DNA from: Rhizobium nepotum 39/7
GTDB taxonomy: Bacteria > Pseudomonadota > Alphaproteobacteria > Rhizobiales > Rhizobiaceae
Length of the DNA stretch: 64,000 bases
Assembly (NCBI RefSeq): GCF_000949865.1
Contig: NZ_JWJH01000019.1
Location: forward strand, 1-64,000
Reading direction: 5' to 3'
Under the pieces are notes generated by a model. It was not told where the DNA came from, ran no database searches, and worked only from the letters and a program-made list of their open reading frames with translations. The position numbers were made by a program, and so were the translations under genes. Below, one piece after another: positions 17,091 to 28,020 of this stretch. Within the stretch, counting starts at the first letter, position 1; each line of letters opens with the position of its first letter.

Positions 17091-17212
17091 TACCTCAATA
17101 ACGCTACGGGCCACGCGTTCAGCTGAGCGAACAAACGGATGATCCTGTTCGAAGGCCGTGGCCGCTGGAACTGTCTGCTTCAGTTCTGCCGTGTCGAACC
17201 ACCGTTCGTAAT

Positions 17213-17284
17213 TGTCCTAATCGGGTTCGTCCATATCCAAGCATTTCCTTGTAAGCGAGATAAAGATGATAAAAATACTCCTGT
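17213..17284 (+). promoter_or_regulatory. RhrA-type operator/promoter of the rhtX-rhb operon
   Basis: Contains TCGGGTTCGTCC (17221-17232), A, then TATCCAAGC to 17242, and ATGATAAAAATAC...CTGT at 17266-17284. Both blocks recur upstream of rhtA (28029-28094) with one and two mismatches and nearly equal spacing (45 and 47 bases). TATCCAA at 17234 and its degenerate copy TGTCCTA at 17213 form a direct repeat 21 bases apart, as expected for an AraC-type activator contacting two major grooves on one face. The downstream block contains TGA-N9-TCC, one base off the TGA-N9-TCA core proposed for RirA iron-responsive operators. Confidence 0.65.
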
Positions 17285-17371
17285 TTAATGCTTTGGAACA
17301 GACCGGCGTTTGAAGCGCTGAAAACCTTTCCCAGGTCTGTGGTGTTCCGGGCTCATCAATGTGGTTCTTGC

Positions 17372-18637
17372 ATGGCCCAAATCGACGACGCGATCCCTGG
17401 TGACACTGCCCCGACTTCGACTTTCGAGCGGCGGTTAATGTATGTGTTGGGCGGTCTTTACCTCGCTCAAGGGATACCGACTTATCTGCTTTTGGTAGCT
17501 CTGCCGCCGATCATGCGCGAGAGTGGGGCATCGCGCACGGCTATAGGGCTGTTTTCGTTGCTGATGCTTCCCCTCATCCTGAAATTCGCGGTCGCACCGT
17601 TTGTGGATCGATGGTCTCCTTTGCCCAAGCTCGGTCATCGCCGCGGCTGGGTGGTGCCGACCCAGCTTTTCGTCAGCGCCGGTATCGCTTCCATGGCTTT
17701 GGTGGATCCGAGCGATGCCATGGTCCTGTTTGCGATCTGCATATCGATCACGCTCGTGTCCTCCGTGCAGGATATTGCAACGGACGGTTACGCCGTAAGG
17801 TGCCTGACCGACAAGACGCGCTCCCTGGGCAATGCCGTCCAGGCGGGGGCCGTTGCGCTGGGCGTAATCGTCGGCGGTACGGCGGCACTGGTGATCTTTC
17901 ATGTCGCGGGATGGCGCACGATGATACTGCTGGTAGCAGTGCTATCGTTGCTGCCCCTTTTTGCCGCCCTGGCGATGCAGCCGGAAGCACCCACGGCAGG
18001 GGAAGAGAAAAAGCGCGCCAGCCTTGGAGGTTTTTTCCGCCGCCCCAATGCCTGGCTGATCCTCGGTTTTGCGCTGACATACCGGGCAAGCGAAGGTCTC
18101 GTTCGTGGTATGGAAGGCACCTATCTGGTTGACAGCAACGTGCCGACTGACTGGATCGGTTACCTTTCAGGTGGAGCGGCGGCAACGGCGGGCCTAATCG
18201 GCGTGGCGATCGCTGCTTTCATTATCCGCAAGGTTGGCTTGACGACAACGCTTATCCTGTTGGGTGGCCTCAGAAGCCTTTGTTTCCTCGCCTTCATGCT
18301 GAATGCTTCCGGCGTCTGGCCCGGCATGTGGGTGGCTATGTCGGCCTCGGCATTCCAGACGCTGATCCGTTATATGGAGCTGGTCGCCATATATTCCTTC
18401 TTCATGAAGAACTCCTCCAATGATCAGCCAGGAACGGATTTTACCATCCTCACCTGCGCCGAGTTGATTGTCTATATGGCGGGAGCTTCCGTAGCAGGCC
18501 TGGTTGCCGACCGGATGGGCTATTCCGCGCTCTTTTCCACGGCAACGGTTCTTTCGCTTGCGGGAATGGGACTGTCCGTGTGGTTCCTTCGAAGGATCGG
18601 GCGGTGTCCGAGGGCACCTGTTACGGCAGGTGCCTGA
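17372..18637 (+). CDS. rhtX: Siderophore inner-membrane importer RhtX (MFS)
   Basis: A 421-residue MFS permease of the RhtX/FptX group, which carries an intact ferric siderophore across the inner membrane without an ABC system. YLAQGIPTYLLLVALPPIMR in helix 1 and SVQDIATDGYAVRCL in helix 4 resemble AmpG-like permeases to which RhtX is related. I prefer ATG 17372 (MAQIDD) because the first in-frame ATG at 17288 lies only four bases beyond the conserved promoter block. About 40 bases separate it from rhbA, so it leads the operon, as in Sinorhizobium meliloti. Confidence 0.85.
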   Translation: MAQIDDAIPGDTAPTSTFERRLMYVLGGLYLAQGIPTYLLLVALPPIMRESGASRTAIGLFSLLMLPLILKFAVAPFVDRWSPLPKLGHRRGWVVPTQLFVSAGIASMALVDPSDAMVLFAICISITLVSSVQDIATDGYAVRCLTDKTRSLGNAVQAGAVALGVIVGGTAALVIFHVAGWRTMILLVAVLSLLPLFAALAMQPEAPTAGEEKKRASLGGFFRRPNAWLILGFALTYRASEGLVRGMEGTYLVDSNVPTDWIGYLSGGAAATAGLIGVAIAAFIIRKVGLTTTLILLGGLRSLCFLAFMLNASGVWPGMWVAMSASAFQTLIRYMELVAIYSFFMKNSSNDQPGTDFTILTCAELIVYMAGASVAGLVADRMGYSALFSTATVLSLAGMGLSVWFLRRIGRCPRAPVTAGA

Positions 18638-18678
18638 TACGGACGCGAATCCACAACAATTCCATTGGAGTTGATCTC

Positions 18679-20034
18679 ATGGACACGTTCCCACGGCACG
18701 ATAACGATTTTTACCTCAAGCGTCAGGCACGCCGTGAATCCAATGCGCGCAGTTATCCGCGGCGGTTTCCCCTTGCGCTGAAATCAGCATCCGGTTGCAT
18801 TGTTACCGATGTGGAGGGACGCACCTATCTCGATTGCCTCGCGGGTGCTGGAACGCTGGCGCTCGGACACAATCATCCGGAAGTCATTTCCAGCCTTCAG
18901 GATGTGCTGGCCTCCGGCCTCCCGCTGCATACGCTCGACCTAGCGACGCCTGTCAAAGACAAATTCGTTTCCGATATCTTCGAGACACTGCCTGCTGGCC
19001 TGCGAGACGAGGCGAAGATCCAGTTCTGCTCACCGAGTGGAACGGATGCGGTGGAAGCAGCGATAAAACTTGCCAAGACCGCCACAGGGCGCACAGATAT
19101 CATAGCGTTTCGTGGCGCCTATCACGGCATGTCGCAAGGATCGCTATCGCTAATGGGATCGCTCGGACCGAAGGCGGCTATCGGCCAACTGGTGCCAGGA
19201 GTGCATTTCTTTCCATACCCCTATGCCTATCGATGCCCCTTCGGACGCGGCGGCGACGAGACAGCGACGCTTGCGGCAGAATATTTCGAAAAGGCGCTAC
19301 GCGATCCTGAAGGTGGGATCAATCTCCCTGCGGCGGTTATTCTTGAGGCGGTTCAGGGCGAAGGCGGCGTTATTCCGGCGCCTGTCGAATGGCTGCGCAA
19401 GATTCGCGCTGTCACCAGCGAGCTTGGCATTCCGCTGATCCTTGACGAAGTGCAGAGCGGTGTCGGTCGCACGGGAACCTTCTACGCCTTCCAGAAGGCA
19501 GGTATCGTGCCGGATATCATCGTGCTTTCCAAAGCGATTGGCGGAGGTCTGCCAATGTCGGTGATGATTTATCGCGAGGGCCTTGATCTGTGGAAACCGG
19601 GTGCGCATGCCGGCACATTCCGGGGCAACCAGCTAGCCATGGCAGCTGGATCGAAAACGCTGGAGATCATCAAGCGCGACGGGCTTGTGGAACGAGCAGC
19701 GATTGCCGGGCGAAGGCTGCGGTCCAATCTGGAACGTATCCAGAACCATACCCCCTATATCGGCGAGGTTCGCGGCGAAGGGCTGATGCTGGGTGTCGAG
19801 GTGATCGACCCGGCGCGCAATCCGGACAGCTCCGGCCATCCACCGCATGGCAGCGATACCGCTAGGGCGATCCAGAACGCGGCATTTCGTGCCGGTCTAA
19901 TTCTGGAAACCGGCGGTCGCCATGGCAGCGTTCTCAGGCTTCTTCCGCCGCTGACCATTTCCGACGCAGAGATTGATCAGGCCTCCAATATTCTCTCGGA
20001 TGCCTTCCTGCGCCTTGGACGCAACGCTGCATGA
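18679..20034 (+). CDS. rhbA: Diaminobutyrate-2-oxoglutarate aminotransferase RhbA
   Basis: A 451-residue class-III PLP aminotransferase that makes L-2,4-diaminobutyrate from aspartate semialdehyde and glutamate, the first step of the siderophore arms. The start at 18679 follows TTGGAG; the frame extends back to 18580 but that overlaps rhtX. SPSGTDAVEAAIKLAK, GAYHGMSQGSLSLMGSLGPK, DEVQSGVGRTGTF and the PLP lysine in VLSKAIGGGLPMS are clear. Its stop overlaps the decarboxylase start (ATGA). Confidence 0.9.
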   Translation: MDTFPRHDNDFYLKRQARRESNARSYPRRFPLALKSASGCIVTDVEGRTYLDCLAGAGTLALGHNHPEVISSLQDVLASGLPLHTLDLATPVKDKFVSDIFETLPAGLRDEAKIQFCSPSGTDAVEAAIKLAKTATGRTDIIAFRGAYHGMSQGSLSLMGSLGPKAAIGQLVPGVHFFPYPYAYRCPFGRGGDETATLAAEYFEKALRDPEGGINLPAAVILEAVQGEGGVIPAPVEWLRKIRAVTSELGIPLILDEVQSGVGRTGTFYAFQKAGIVPDIIVLSKAIGGGLPMSVMIYREGLDLWKPGAHAGTFRGNQLAMAAGSKTLEIIKRDGLVERAAIAGRRLRSNLERIQNHTPYIGEVRGEGLMLGVEVIDPARNPDSSGHPPHGSDTARAIQNAAFRAGLILETGGRHGSVLRLLPPLTISDAEIDQASNILSDAFLRLGRNAA

Positions 20035-21515
20035 GCGTCGCTTTACTGTACAGCAAACAGACGGGTGTGGCGGATGACGAATTGTCCGCCGCCATCCTTG
20101 GCCCCGGGGTATCCGCACGCTCGGCTTATCGCCAGGCGATGATGACTGCAGTGGCGATGATTACCGAAAACACGACCCGGACCAAAATTCACTCCGGCGT
20201 CGATGTTGACGGCCTGCGCGGTTTTCTGGCAGGGCTGGACGTCTGCCCGGAACAGGGTACCGGTGTTTTCGCAGCACTCGAGGAGGTCGGCCTTCCGGCG
20301 GTACGGCATGCGCTGGATGTCGGCAATCCCGCAACCATGGCGCACCTTCATTGCCCGGTGGCGGTGCCAGCCCTTGCGGCGGAGGTGCTGATTTCCGCCA
20401 CCAACCAATCACTCGATTCCTGGGACCAGTCACCTTTCGCGACGCTGGTGGAGGAACGGGTACTGTCATGGCTGACAGGGTTTGCCGGACTGCCGGAAAC
20501 GGCGAGCGGCAGCTTCACCAGCGGCGGCAGCCAGTCCAACATGACGGCACTCTATCTCGCAGCAGAGAGACACGGGCCGGCGGCGCGGAGCCGTGGTGTC
20601 CTCTTCACTTCGGAACAGTCGCATTTCAGCATCCAAAAAAGTGCGTCTCTCCTCGGTTTTGCCAAAGATGCTGTGATAACAATTGCAACGGATGACGTGG
20701 GTCGCATGTCCGTGGCCGCCCTGCGAGCCGCAATCGCTGATGTGACAGCGCAAGGCCGGCCGCTCGTTGCTGTGGTGGCAACGGCGGGCACCACCGACCT
20801 TGGCGCTATCGATCCCCTGGCGGAAATTGCCGATCTGGCAAAGGCGAATGGGTTGTGGCTGCATGTGGATGCGGCCTATGGCGGCGGACTGCTGTTTTCG
20901 CGGCATCGCCATCGCCTGGCGGGAATAGAGCGGGCGGATTCGATCGCACTCGACTTCCACAAGATGCTGTTCCAGCCGATCAGCTGTGGCGCCCTGCTTT
21001 TGGGAAATCGCAGCCATTTCTCGCCCCTCGCAATGAAGGCGGACTATCTCAATCCGGAAGTTTCGATTTTCGGCAATGTGCCAAACTTCGTGGAGTCGTC
21101 GGTCCAGACAACCCGACGCAGTGATGCGCTGAAGGTGCTGATGACGCTGCGCTCAATCGGGCGGGAAGGGCTCGACGCACTGATCTGCAAGACACTCGAT
21201 AATGCGGCTGCGGCGGCGCAAGCCGTGCGGATGCGCGATTACCTACACCTGGCGCAAGAACCGGCATTGTCGACTGTCCTGTTCCGCTATGTATCGCCGC
21301 AAGGACCTGAACAGTCTGACGAACTGACGCTTGTCATTCGGGCAGAACTGTTCCGCACCGGCATTGCTGCACTTGCAACCACCGTCCTTGACGGGCGGGT
21401 TCACTTTAAGCTGACGCTTCTCAATCCCCATTCCACACCCGACGTCATTGGCCGTGTTCTAGACGCGGTCGGAGAGATGGCGCGCGAACTGGAGAACGAC
21501 TATGTACGCACGTAA
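20031..21515 (+). CDS. rhbB: L-2,4-diaminobutyrate decarboxylase RhbB
   Basis: A 494-residue group-II PLP decarboxylase converting L-2,4-diaminobutyrate to 1,3-diaminopropane. Typical motifs: MAHLHCPVAVPALAAEVLIS, FTSGGSQSNMTALYLA, WLHVDAAYGGGLLFS and the cofactor lysine in SIALDFHKMLFQPISCGALL. It is coupled to rhbA by a four-base overlap and to rhbC by a fourteen-base overlap. Confidence 0.9.
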   Translation: MSVALLYSKQTGVADDELSAAILGPGVSARSAYRQAMMTAVAMITENTTRTKIHSGVDVDGLRGFLAGLDVCPEQGTGVFAALEEVGLPAVRHALDVGNPATMAHLHCPVAVPALAAEVLISATNQSLDSWDQSPFATLVEERVLSWLTGFAGLPETASGSFTSGGSQSNMTALYLAAERHGPAARSRGVLFTSEQSHFSIQKSASLLGFAKDAVITIATDDVGRMSVAALRAAIADVTAQGRPLVAVVATAGTTDLGAIDPLAEIADLAKANGLWLHVDAAYGGGLLFSRHRHRLAGIERADSIALDFHKMLFQPISCGALLLGNRSHFSPLAMKADYLNPEVSIFGNVPNFVESSVQTTRRSDALKVLMTLRSIGREGLDALICKTLDNAAAAAQAVRMRDYLHLAQEPALSTVLFRYVSPQGPEQSDELTLVIRAELFRTGIAALATTVLDGRVHFKLTLLNPHSTPDVIGRVLDAVGEMARELENDYVRT

Positions 21516-23256
21516 AGCCGCAACCCTAGCGCTTCGATCCCTGCTCAACTGCGTGGCCCGCGAATATGTGGACCTTTGCTTGTGGGGATACGACAGCGGC
21601 AGGCAAAAACTGACGCTGAACTTTCCCGGACATGGCGGCAGTCTGAGGGTGCCGGTGCTCTATCGTTCCGCGACCGGGCATCATCTCTTTGGTGAGCCGT
21701 TGGTGCTGAGTGATGACAACGGTACCAACACGGTCAGCGCAGAGGATGCGATTGGCATCATCGTCGGGCGGATTGAGGCGACTGCATCCGAGGAAGGCCG
21801 CAATGACCTTCTGAAGCGCACCCATTCCAGCCGTTTGTTGGTGGAGGCGGCGCTTCGCACCCGCGAGAACGATCTTGTCACACTGATTGGTGAGGAGGTT
21901 TCTTTCATCGAAGCTGAGCAGGGGCTTATTGCCGGTCACGGTATCCACCCTTGCCCCAAAAGCCGTGAAGGCATGACGGAAGACGAGGGCAAACGCTACT
22001 CGCCTGAATTTGCCGCAAGCTTTCCGCTGCGCTGGTTCGCCGTAGCGCGTGGACTTTACCATACTGGCCATTCCGATGGTTCTGCCGCCGCCGAGGAGTG
22101 GCTCGACGCAGTGGACGGCGAAACATTGGCTGCCCTGCGCAACGGGGTGCCCGACGGAGACTTCGCCTTCCTGCCGGTACACCCCTGGCAGGCGGACGCC
22201 GTGCTGCAACAGCCGGATGTCGCAGCCCTGATCACCGCCGGTAAAATCGTGGATTGCGGAGAGGCAGGCAAGCCATGGTTCCCCACCTCCTCTGTGCGCA
22301 CGCTTTACCGGCCGGATGCCCCGTTCATGCTGAAGTTATCGCTCGGTATCGGCATAACCAACTCGGTGCGTGTCAATCTTGCCCGTGAACTGCTGCGCGG
22401 GAATGACATGTATCGCTTCCGGGCAAGCCGTCTGTGGCAGGACCTGAAAACGGACTATCCCGGCCTGAACCTCATGCCAGACCCTGCCTATATGGGTGTT
22501 GCGGTCAACGGCAGTGTGATTGATGGTCTTTCCGTTACGATGCGCGAAAACCCGTTCCATGGCGGTGAGGTTGGTCGGAACGTGAGTCTGCTCGCCGCCC
22601 TGTGCGAGCATCTGCCTGAGCGTGGCAGCAGACTGGGTGCGTTGATCAGCAGGCGGGCGGATATTGAGGGCCGCTCGGTGGAAGCTGTCGCCGCAGATTG
22701 GTTCTCGCGTTTCCTGACGGTTTTCGTCACGCCGGTGTTTGCTCTCTACCTGCGCCACGGGATCGCAATCGAGGCACACCAACAGAACATGTTGATCGAA
22801 ATTGCTGACGGTTATCCGGTTGCCGCGTTCTATCGCGATAATCAGGGTTTCTTCCACCACGAGCGCGGCCATCTGGCATTGAACGCCGCCATTCCGGGTA
22901 TCGGGATCCGCAGCGAATCCGTCTTCGGCGAGGAGCCGGTGGATGAGCGCATCCTCTATTACGCTTTCATCAATTCCATTCTCGGCATGGTCGGGGCTCT
23001 GGGGCGTGAGGGTTTGATCGAGGAAGAGGCCTTGATTTCGCAGCTGCGCGCAGCACTCATCAAACTCAATGCGGAAGAAGGCGGTCAATCACGTCTGGTG
23101 GAAAAGATGCTGGCGCCCGTTCTGCAGTGCAAGGCCAACCTCAAGACGCGACTTGCGCAGATGGATGAGCTGGTCGGACCTCTGGAAACACAATCGGTCT
23201 ATCTGCAAATTGACAATCCGCTGTTTCAGCATGCGCGGGCGCAGGCTCATGGATAA
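21502..23256 (+). CDS. rhbC: IucA/IucC-family siderophore synthetase RhbC
   Basis: A 584-residue NRPS-independent siderophore (NIS) synthetase. It adenylates citrate and condenses it with an amine. [40 protein letters not shown] and [15 protein letters not shown] are family landmarks. The start at 21502 lies inside the end of rhbB and the stop overlaps rhbD by eight bases, so translation is chained. With RhbF it would add the two hydroxamate arms to citrate; which arm each adds cannot be read here. Confidence 0.9.
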   Translation: MYARKAATLALRSLLNCVAREYVDLCLWGYDSGRQKLTLNFPGHGGSLRVPVLYRSATGHHLFGEPLVLSDDNGTNTVSAEDAIGIIVGRIEATASEEGRNDLLKRTHSSRLLVEAALRTRENDLVTLIGEEVSFIEAEQGLIAGHGIHPCPKSREGMTEDEGKRYSPEFAASFPLRWFAVARGLYHTGHSDGSAAAEEWLDAVDGETLAALRNGVPDGDFAFLPVHPWQADAVLQQPDVAALITAGKIVDCGEAGKPWFPTSSVRTLYRPDAPFMLKLSLGIGITNSVRVNLARELLRGNDMYRFRASRLWQDLKTDYPGLNLMPDPAYMGVAVNGSVIDGLSVTMRENPFHGGEVGRNVSLLAALCEHLPERGSRLGALISRRADIEGRSVEAVAADWFSRFLTVFVTPVFALYLRHGIAIEAHQQNMLIEIADGYPVAAFYRDNQGFFHHERGHLALNAAIPGIGIRSESVFGEEPVDERILYYAFINSILGMVGALGREGLIEEEALISQLRAALIKLNAEEGGQSRLVEKMLAPVLQCKANLKTRLAQMDELVGPLETQSVYLQIDNPLFQHARAQAHG

Positions 23257-23839
23257 CCTGACAATAACCGGCGCCGGTTTTGCCTATTCTCGTTACGATC
23301 CAGACATAGGCAGGACGATCAGTTTTCGGCTACTGGACAAGGGGCGCGATCTCGACCTGTTGTGGCGCTGGATGAACCAGGCCCATGTCGTACCGCAATG
23401 GAAGATGGCAAAGCCGAAAGAGCATATCGCGGCCTATATCGATACCAATCTGGCTGACCCGCATCAGGATCCATATATCGGTTTCATCGATGGCACGCCT
23501 ATGAGCTACTGGGAGGCCTATTGGGCCAAGGACGATATTCTTGGTCGCCATTATCCGGCTGCTGACAAGGATCGCGGCTGGCACATGCTGGTGGGAGAGC
23601 CTTCATTTTTTGGCAAAGGCATCGCGCCTGCGGTGATCCGGGCGTTTACCCGCTTCCTTTTTCTCAATGATCCCGCCACAGAAAAGGTGGTGGGGGAACC
23701 GAGTGTCGAAGCTCGTCGCCTGCTGCGATATGCGCCGATCTGCGCCTTTGAGGAGCAGGGCGAAATCGACCTGCCGGACAAACGCGCCAAACTGATGTTC
23801 TGCCATCGACAGCGTTTCATTGAACAATTTGGACTATGA
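23249..23839 (+). CDS. rhbD: Siderophore N-acetyltransferase RhbD (IucB-like)
   Basis: A 196-residue GNAT acyltransferase that acetylates N-hydroxy-1,3-diaminopropane. The ATG at 23249 ([11 protein letters not shown]) overlaps the rhbC stop; the frame is open further upstream only as a shadow. Landmarks shared with aerobactin acetylase: [39 protein letters not shown] and the C-terminal [11 protein letters not shown] paralogous domain ends the gene at 30399-31502. Confidence 0.9.
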   Translation: MDNLTITGAGFAYSRYDPDIGRTISFRLLDKGRDLDLLWRWMNQAHVVPQWKMAKPKEHIAAYIDTNLADPHQDPYIGFIDGTPMSYWEAYWAKDDILGRHYPAADKDRGWHMLVGEPSFFGKGIAPAVIRAFTRFLFLNDPATEKVVGEPSVEARRLLRYAPICAFEEQGEIDLPDKRAKLMFCHRQRFIEQFGL

Positions 23840-25206
23840 CCATGACCACACTCGATCTTACCGGCATCGGTATCGGGCCATTCAATCTTGGCCTCGCTTC
23901 GCTTCTATCCTCCCACCCGGAAGTTTCGGCAAAGTTTCTGGAGCGCAAACCGAGTTTCCGCTGGCATGAGGGTCTCATTCTGCCGGGGACGACGCTGCAG
24001 GTGCCGTTTCTTGCCGACCTTGTTTCCATGGCGGATCCGACGCATCGCCTGAGCTTTCTCAACTATCTGGCGGCCCATGACCGTCTCTACAAATTCTATT
24101 TCTATGAGAATTTCCTGATCCCGCGCCAAGAATACGACGATTATTGCCGCTGGGCCTCGCAACAGCTCGATAGCTGCCGGTTTGGCGAAACCGTTTCCGA
24201 CGTGCAGCACGACGTTGCTACCGACACTTTCGTAACCGAAACCCGCTCCGTGAGCGGAACGACACGCAGCTATCGCAGCCGCAATATCGCTGTAGGGATC
24301 GGAACCTCGCCCTACCTGCCGAAGTGGCCAGGTCTGCAGGCCAATGCCCCGCTTTTCCATTCGGCCGAATTTGCTAAGCGCAAGGCTGAGTTGATGAAAG
24401 CTCGTCGTGTGACGGTGATTGGATCGGGCCAGAGTGCGGCGGAATGCGTGCTGGCGCTCTTTAGCGAGTTAACACCTCAAAAGGTGGCGGCGGGAGCATC
24501 TATTCGCTGGATCACCCGTTCAGCGGGCTTCTTCCCAATGGAGTATTCCAAGCTCGGATTGGAATATTTTACGCCCGACTATATGCGCGAGTTCCACAAG
24601 CTGCCGCGCGCGACACGCCGTCAGACGGTTGCCGATCAGGGATTGCTCTACAAGGGCATCAGCTTTTCGACGATAGGGGATATCTTCGATCTGCTCTATG
24701 AGCGCTCGATCGGCGGTCGTGACCCAGGCCTGTCCCTATCACCCAACTGCGATGTCACCGATATCCAAACCATGGGTTTTGCTGGCGGTCTGAAGATCGG
24801 TCTGCGGCACAATCTTTCCGGCGAGGAAAGCACTGTCGAGGCCGATGAGATCGTCTCGGCGACCGGCTATCGCCATGCGTGGCCGCAATGGCTTGACATG
24901 CTGAAGGGGCAAATACTGGAAACCTGCGAGGGTGGCGACTTGATCGTCGACGCGGATTTCCGCGCCAGACGTCGCGACGGCGGAGCAGGAGCCATCTTCG
25001 TTCAAAATGCCGAAACCTTCCAGCATGGCGTCGGCGCGCCAGACCTTGGTCTCGGTGCTTTCCGCAATGCTGTCATAATCAATCAGTTGCTCAAAAGAGA
25101 GCACTACCGGGTCACCGCGCGATCTGCCTTCCAGGATTTCGGGATTCCGCAAGACCACGCCCCGTCCTCGAAAATTTCAGGAGATGTCTATGCCCGCGCC
25201 GTTTGA
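23836..25206 (+). CDS. rhbE: Diaminopropane N-monooxygenase RhbE (IucD-like)
   Basis: A 456-residue FAD/NADPH N-hydroxylating monooxygenase of the lysine/ornithine hydroxylase family; here the substrate would be 1,3-diaminopropane. N-terminal FAD motif [15 protein letters not shown], the [20 protein letters not shown] segment, the NADPH-binding [16 protein letters not shown], and the C-terminal [11 protein letters not shown] are visible. Start overlaps rhbD by four bases; a second ATG six bases later is equally possible. Confidence 0.9.
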   Translation: MTMTTLDLTGIGIGPFNLGLASLLSSHPEVSAKFLERKPSFRWHEGLILPGTTLQVPFLADLVSMADPTHRLSFLNYLAAHDRLYKFYFYENFLIPRQEYDDYCRWASQQLDSCRFGETVSDVQHDVATDTFVTETRSVSGTTRSYRSRNIAVGIGTSPYLPKWPGLQANAPLFHSAEFAKRKAELMKARRVTVIGSGQSAAECVLALFSELTPQKVAAGASIRWITRSAGFFPMEYSKLGLEYFTPDYMREFHKLPRATRRQTVADQGLLYKGISFSTIGDIFDLLYERSIGGRDPGLSLSPNCDVTDIQTMGFAGGLKIGLRHNLSGEESTVEADEIVSATGYRHAWPQWLDMLKGQILETCEGGDLIVDADFRARRRDGGAGAIFVQNAETFQHGVGAPDLGLGAFRNAVIINQLLKREHYRVTARSAFQDFGIPQDHAPSSKISGDVYARAV

Positions 25207-26995
25207 AACGCTCTATCACCCCGCCTTTGCGCCGGCCCTTTGGAAAGATACCGCCCGCCGGCTGCTGGCCAAGGTGATCGAGGAGTTTGCCTATGAACGC
25301 GTTTTTCCGGTCACGTTGGAAAAGCCGGGTCATTACCGGATCGATTTTTCAACGGTTTCCTACAGTTTCAAAGCCAAGACATACGTGTTCGATAATCTCT
25401 CGGTTGAACCCCAGACCATTGTCAGACATGCCGATGGCGTCAGCAAGCCGGTTCATGATCCGCTGGCCTTCTGCGCGGAAGTACTACCGGACCTTGGCGT
25501 CAAGCCCATGACAGTCGCGCATTTCATCCGTGAGCTTGGCAATACCCTCGTTTCGGATGCTCACATCGCCGCTCGTGCCGGCAAGACCGGTGCCGAGCTT
25601 GCCGAACTCGATGATATGCACATGGAAGGCGAGATGACCGGACATCCATGGGTCACGGTTAGCAAAGGACGTATCGGCCTCGGTTATGCGGACTATCTCG
25701 CCTATACCCCGGAAAACCGATCGGCATTGAAGATTGTCTGGATCGGGGTAAGCCGCGAGCGAGCGTCCTTCATCGGCGAAGCGGGGCTGACAAATGAACG
25801 GCTGGTGAGCGAGGCTGTCGGCGAGGTGCTTTACGCATCTTTTGTTGCCACGTTGAAATCTGCAGGCCTCTCTACGGAGACGCACGACATTATGCCGGTT
25901 CACCCGTGGCAGTGGGACCACATGATCGTGCCGCACTTTGCCGCCGATATTTCATCCGGGCATATCGTGCTTCTGGGGGAGGGCGATGACCTCTATCTAC
26001 CGCAGCAGTCCGTCCGCACTTTATCGAATGTCAGCAACCCGGAAAAATCAACGCTGAAATTGTGCATGACGATTCTCAACACCGCGGTTTATCGCGGTAT
26101 TCCCGGCAAGCGGGCGCTGACGGCAGCGCCGTTCACGACGTGGCTTGACGAGCTTTTGAAGAATGACGCTTTCCTCTCGAAAGATTGCGACCTCGTGCTT
26201 CTGGGAGAACGGGCGGGCATGCACTATATGCATCCACAGTTTTCGAAGGTTCCCGGCGCGCCCTACCAGTTTAATGAGATGCTTGGATGCCTGTGGCGCG
26301 ATAGTCTGGGAGGCCATCTAAAGCCCGGTGAAACCGGCATGCCGCTTGCCGCTTTCATGCATGCAGGTAGCGACGGCAAGCCGGTGGTGCAGGCTCTGGC
26401 GGAAAAAGCCGGTGTCAGCGTCGAAAGCTGGCTGGCCCGTTTCTTTGATGTCGTCCTGCCTCCAGTATATCACTTTCTCGCCCGTCATGGCCTGGCCTTT
26501 TCCGCCCACGGGCAGAACGCGACCGTGATCTTGAAAGACGGTTTGCCAGTGCGGTTGGCGCTGCGCGATTTCATCGATGATGTCATCGTCTGCGACCTGA
26601 ATTTCCCGGAGAGTGACAGCCTGCCGAAGGAGGTTCAGGAAGTGCTGCTACGCCTGCCGGCGGACTTCCTGATGCACTTCGTCCAGACAACGCTATTCAT
26701 TTGCGTCTTCCGCTACATGTCAGTGCTGCTGGACAAGAGGTCGGGGTTGTCGGAGGCGACATTCTGGGCGCTGGCTGGAGAAAGCGTCCGACGCTATCAG
26801 GCGCGCTTCCCTGACATGGCGGAACGTTTCGCAATCTTCGATCTGTTCGGAAGTGAATATCCCCGGCTTTGCCTCAACCGCGTGCGCCTGTTCACCCATG
26901 GCTATGCTGACGATGACGAGCGTCCGGTGCCGGATTTCCAGGGTATGGTGGACAATCCCCTCGTCCGTTTCGACCGTAAGAAAGATGCGGCCTGA
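25190..26995 (+). CDS. rhbF: IucA/IucC-family siderophore synthetase RhbF
   Basis: A 601-residue NIS synthetase that completes the citrate dihydroxamate. The ATG at 25190 is preferred because CAGGAG ends six bases upstream; the ATG at 25184 touches that site. Family motifs: MPVHPWQWDHMIVPHFA, QQSVRTLSNVSNPEKSTLKL, and FSAHGQNATVILKDG. Its 5' end overlaps rhbE by 17 bases. It ends the rhb operon, convergent with rhrA after 39 bases in which no terminator is obvious. Confidence 0.9.
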   Translation: MPAPFETLYHPAFAPALWKDTARRLLAKVIEEFAYERVFPVTLEKPGHYRIDFSTVSYSFKAKTYVFDNLSVEPQTIVRHADGVSKPVHDPLAFCAEVLPDLGVKPMTVAHFIRELGNTLVSDAHIAARAGKTGAELAELDDMHMEGEMTGHPWVTVSKGRIGLGYADYLAYTPENRSALKIVWIGVSRERASFIGEAGLTNERLVSEAVGEVLYASFVATLKSAGLSTETHDIMPVHPWQWDHMIVPHFAADISSGHIVLLGEGDDLYLPQQSVRTLSNVSNPEKSTLKLCMTILNTAVYRGIPGKRALTAAPFTTWLDELLKNDAFLSKDCDLVLLGERAGMHYMHPQFSKVPGAPYQFNEMLGCLWRDSLGGHLKPGETGMPLAAFMHAGSDGKPVVQALAEKAGVSVESWLARFFDVVLPPVYHFLARHGLAFSAHGQNATVILKDGLPVRLALRDFIDDVIVCDLNFPESDSLPKEVQEVLLRLPADFLMHFVQTTLFICVFRYMSVLLDKRSGLSEATFWALAGESVRRYQARFPDMAERFAIFDLFGSEYPRLCLNRVRLFTHGYADDDERPVPDFQGMVDNPLVRFDRKKDAA

Positions 26996-27034
26996 CGAGC
27001 CGGGCGATCAGTTTAACGGTTTAACGGGTTATGA

Positions 27035-27982
27035 TCACACGGGTTGCGCCGTCATGCGGCGCAAATCCGTGGGGCATATGCCGTAGCGACTGCGGAAGGT
27101 CCGGTTGAAATAGGACAGATCGTTGAAACCGACGCTGTAGACGATCTGGCTGATCGGGGTTGCGGCATTGTCGGCAAGTATCAGGTTTTTGGCGAGTACA
27201 AGCCGTCGCTCCAACACGTAGCGCGAAAAGGTCGTTCCCGCCCGACTGAAAAGCTTTTGGATCGCGCGCGGTGTAATCCCTTCGGCCTGTGCCACATCGG
27301 CTATGGAAAAGGAGCCGTCGGTCAGATTTTCCTCAATCATCCCCTTGATTGCTTCAAGGCGGCTTTGCGGAATAGCGGAAGGTGTAGCCTCGGCCACATA
27401 TTGGGCTAGAACGGGGAGCAGAGAATAGAAATGCGCCACCATCATACTGGCGTGCTCTTTGTCCTGATGGTCCTGCCGCAGTAGATATCCCGCATAGTTG
27501 GTCAACAACTGCAACGGCAGGCATTCTGCTGAAAAGGGCCGCAATAGAATCCGGTCGATCGACTTTCGTATAAGGGTGATGGCGGCATGTGGAAGATGGG
27601 CGCAGTCGAGGCGCCCGCCTTCCGGCAGAACGATTTCCGACATCATGTCCGAGGGAAGAAGAATGACATCACGCGGCGCCATTTCAAAGGTTTGCTTGCT
27701 ATGATGGACGATTAATGGGCCGTCAGTGGCCCTCAATATCACGATATCATGCGTGCCGACTCCGTGTGTGGACAGTCGAAGTGAGGTCCTTGGCAGGTAG
27801 ACGGTCGCCAAGGAGAGGTCTTCATGTTTCCAGACAAGGCCGGTCACTCCTGCCAGATCACCATCTTCGACGGCAATCGTTGCTTCTCCCAGCATATCCA
27901 GAAGGATCGTACGGCAGACCAGCCTGCTTTCTGAATCGGGCAGGGAGAGGGTTCCAAGTTTCAGGGGTCGGATCACTTCCAT
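27035..27982 (-). CDS. rhrA: AraC-family siderophore regulator RhrA
   Basis: A 315-residue regulator placed between rhbF and rhtA as the rhizobactin activator RhrA is. The C-terminal hundred residues hold both helix-turn-helix motifs (FSIADVAQAEGITPRAIQKL, and ISQIVYSVGFNDLSYFNRTF) and end with GICPTDLRR. The N-terminal 200 residues form a ligand/dimerisation domain of the AraC-binding-like type. Divergent from rhtA, so the shared gap also contains its promoter. It probably binds the repeated 21-bp-spaced elements near 17213 and 28021. Confidence 0.88.
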   Translation of the reverse strand: MEVIRPLKLGTLSLPDSESRLVCRTILLDMLGEATIAVEDGDLAGVTGLVWKHEDLSLATVYLPRTSLRLSTHGVGTHDIVILRATDGPLIVHHSKQTFEMAPRDVILLPSDMMSEIVLPEGGRLDCAHLPHAAITLIRKSIDRILLRPFSAECLPLQLLTNYAGYLLRQDHQDKEHASMMVAHFYSLLPVLAQYVAEATPSAIPQSRLEAIKGMIEENLTDGSFSIADVAQAEGITPRAIQKLFSRAGTTFSRYVLERRLVLAKNLILADNAATPISQIVYSVGFNDLSYFNRTFRSRYGICPTDLRRMTAQPV

Positions 27983-28020
27983 GAAAAATCAAACCTGCCT
28001 TTTCTGTTGATGTTCGCATC

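Noticed and set aside
17288-17371. Upstream start for rhtX adding 28 residues
   Set aside because: It would begin four bases after the conserved promoter block, leaving no room for a leader, and the extra residues do not resemble the N-terminus of MFS permeases.
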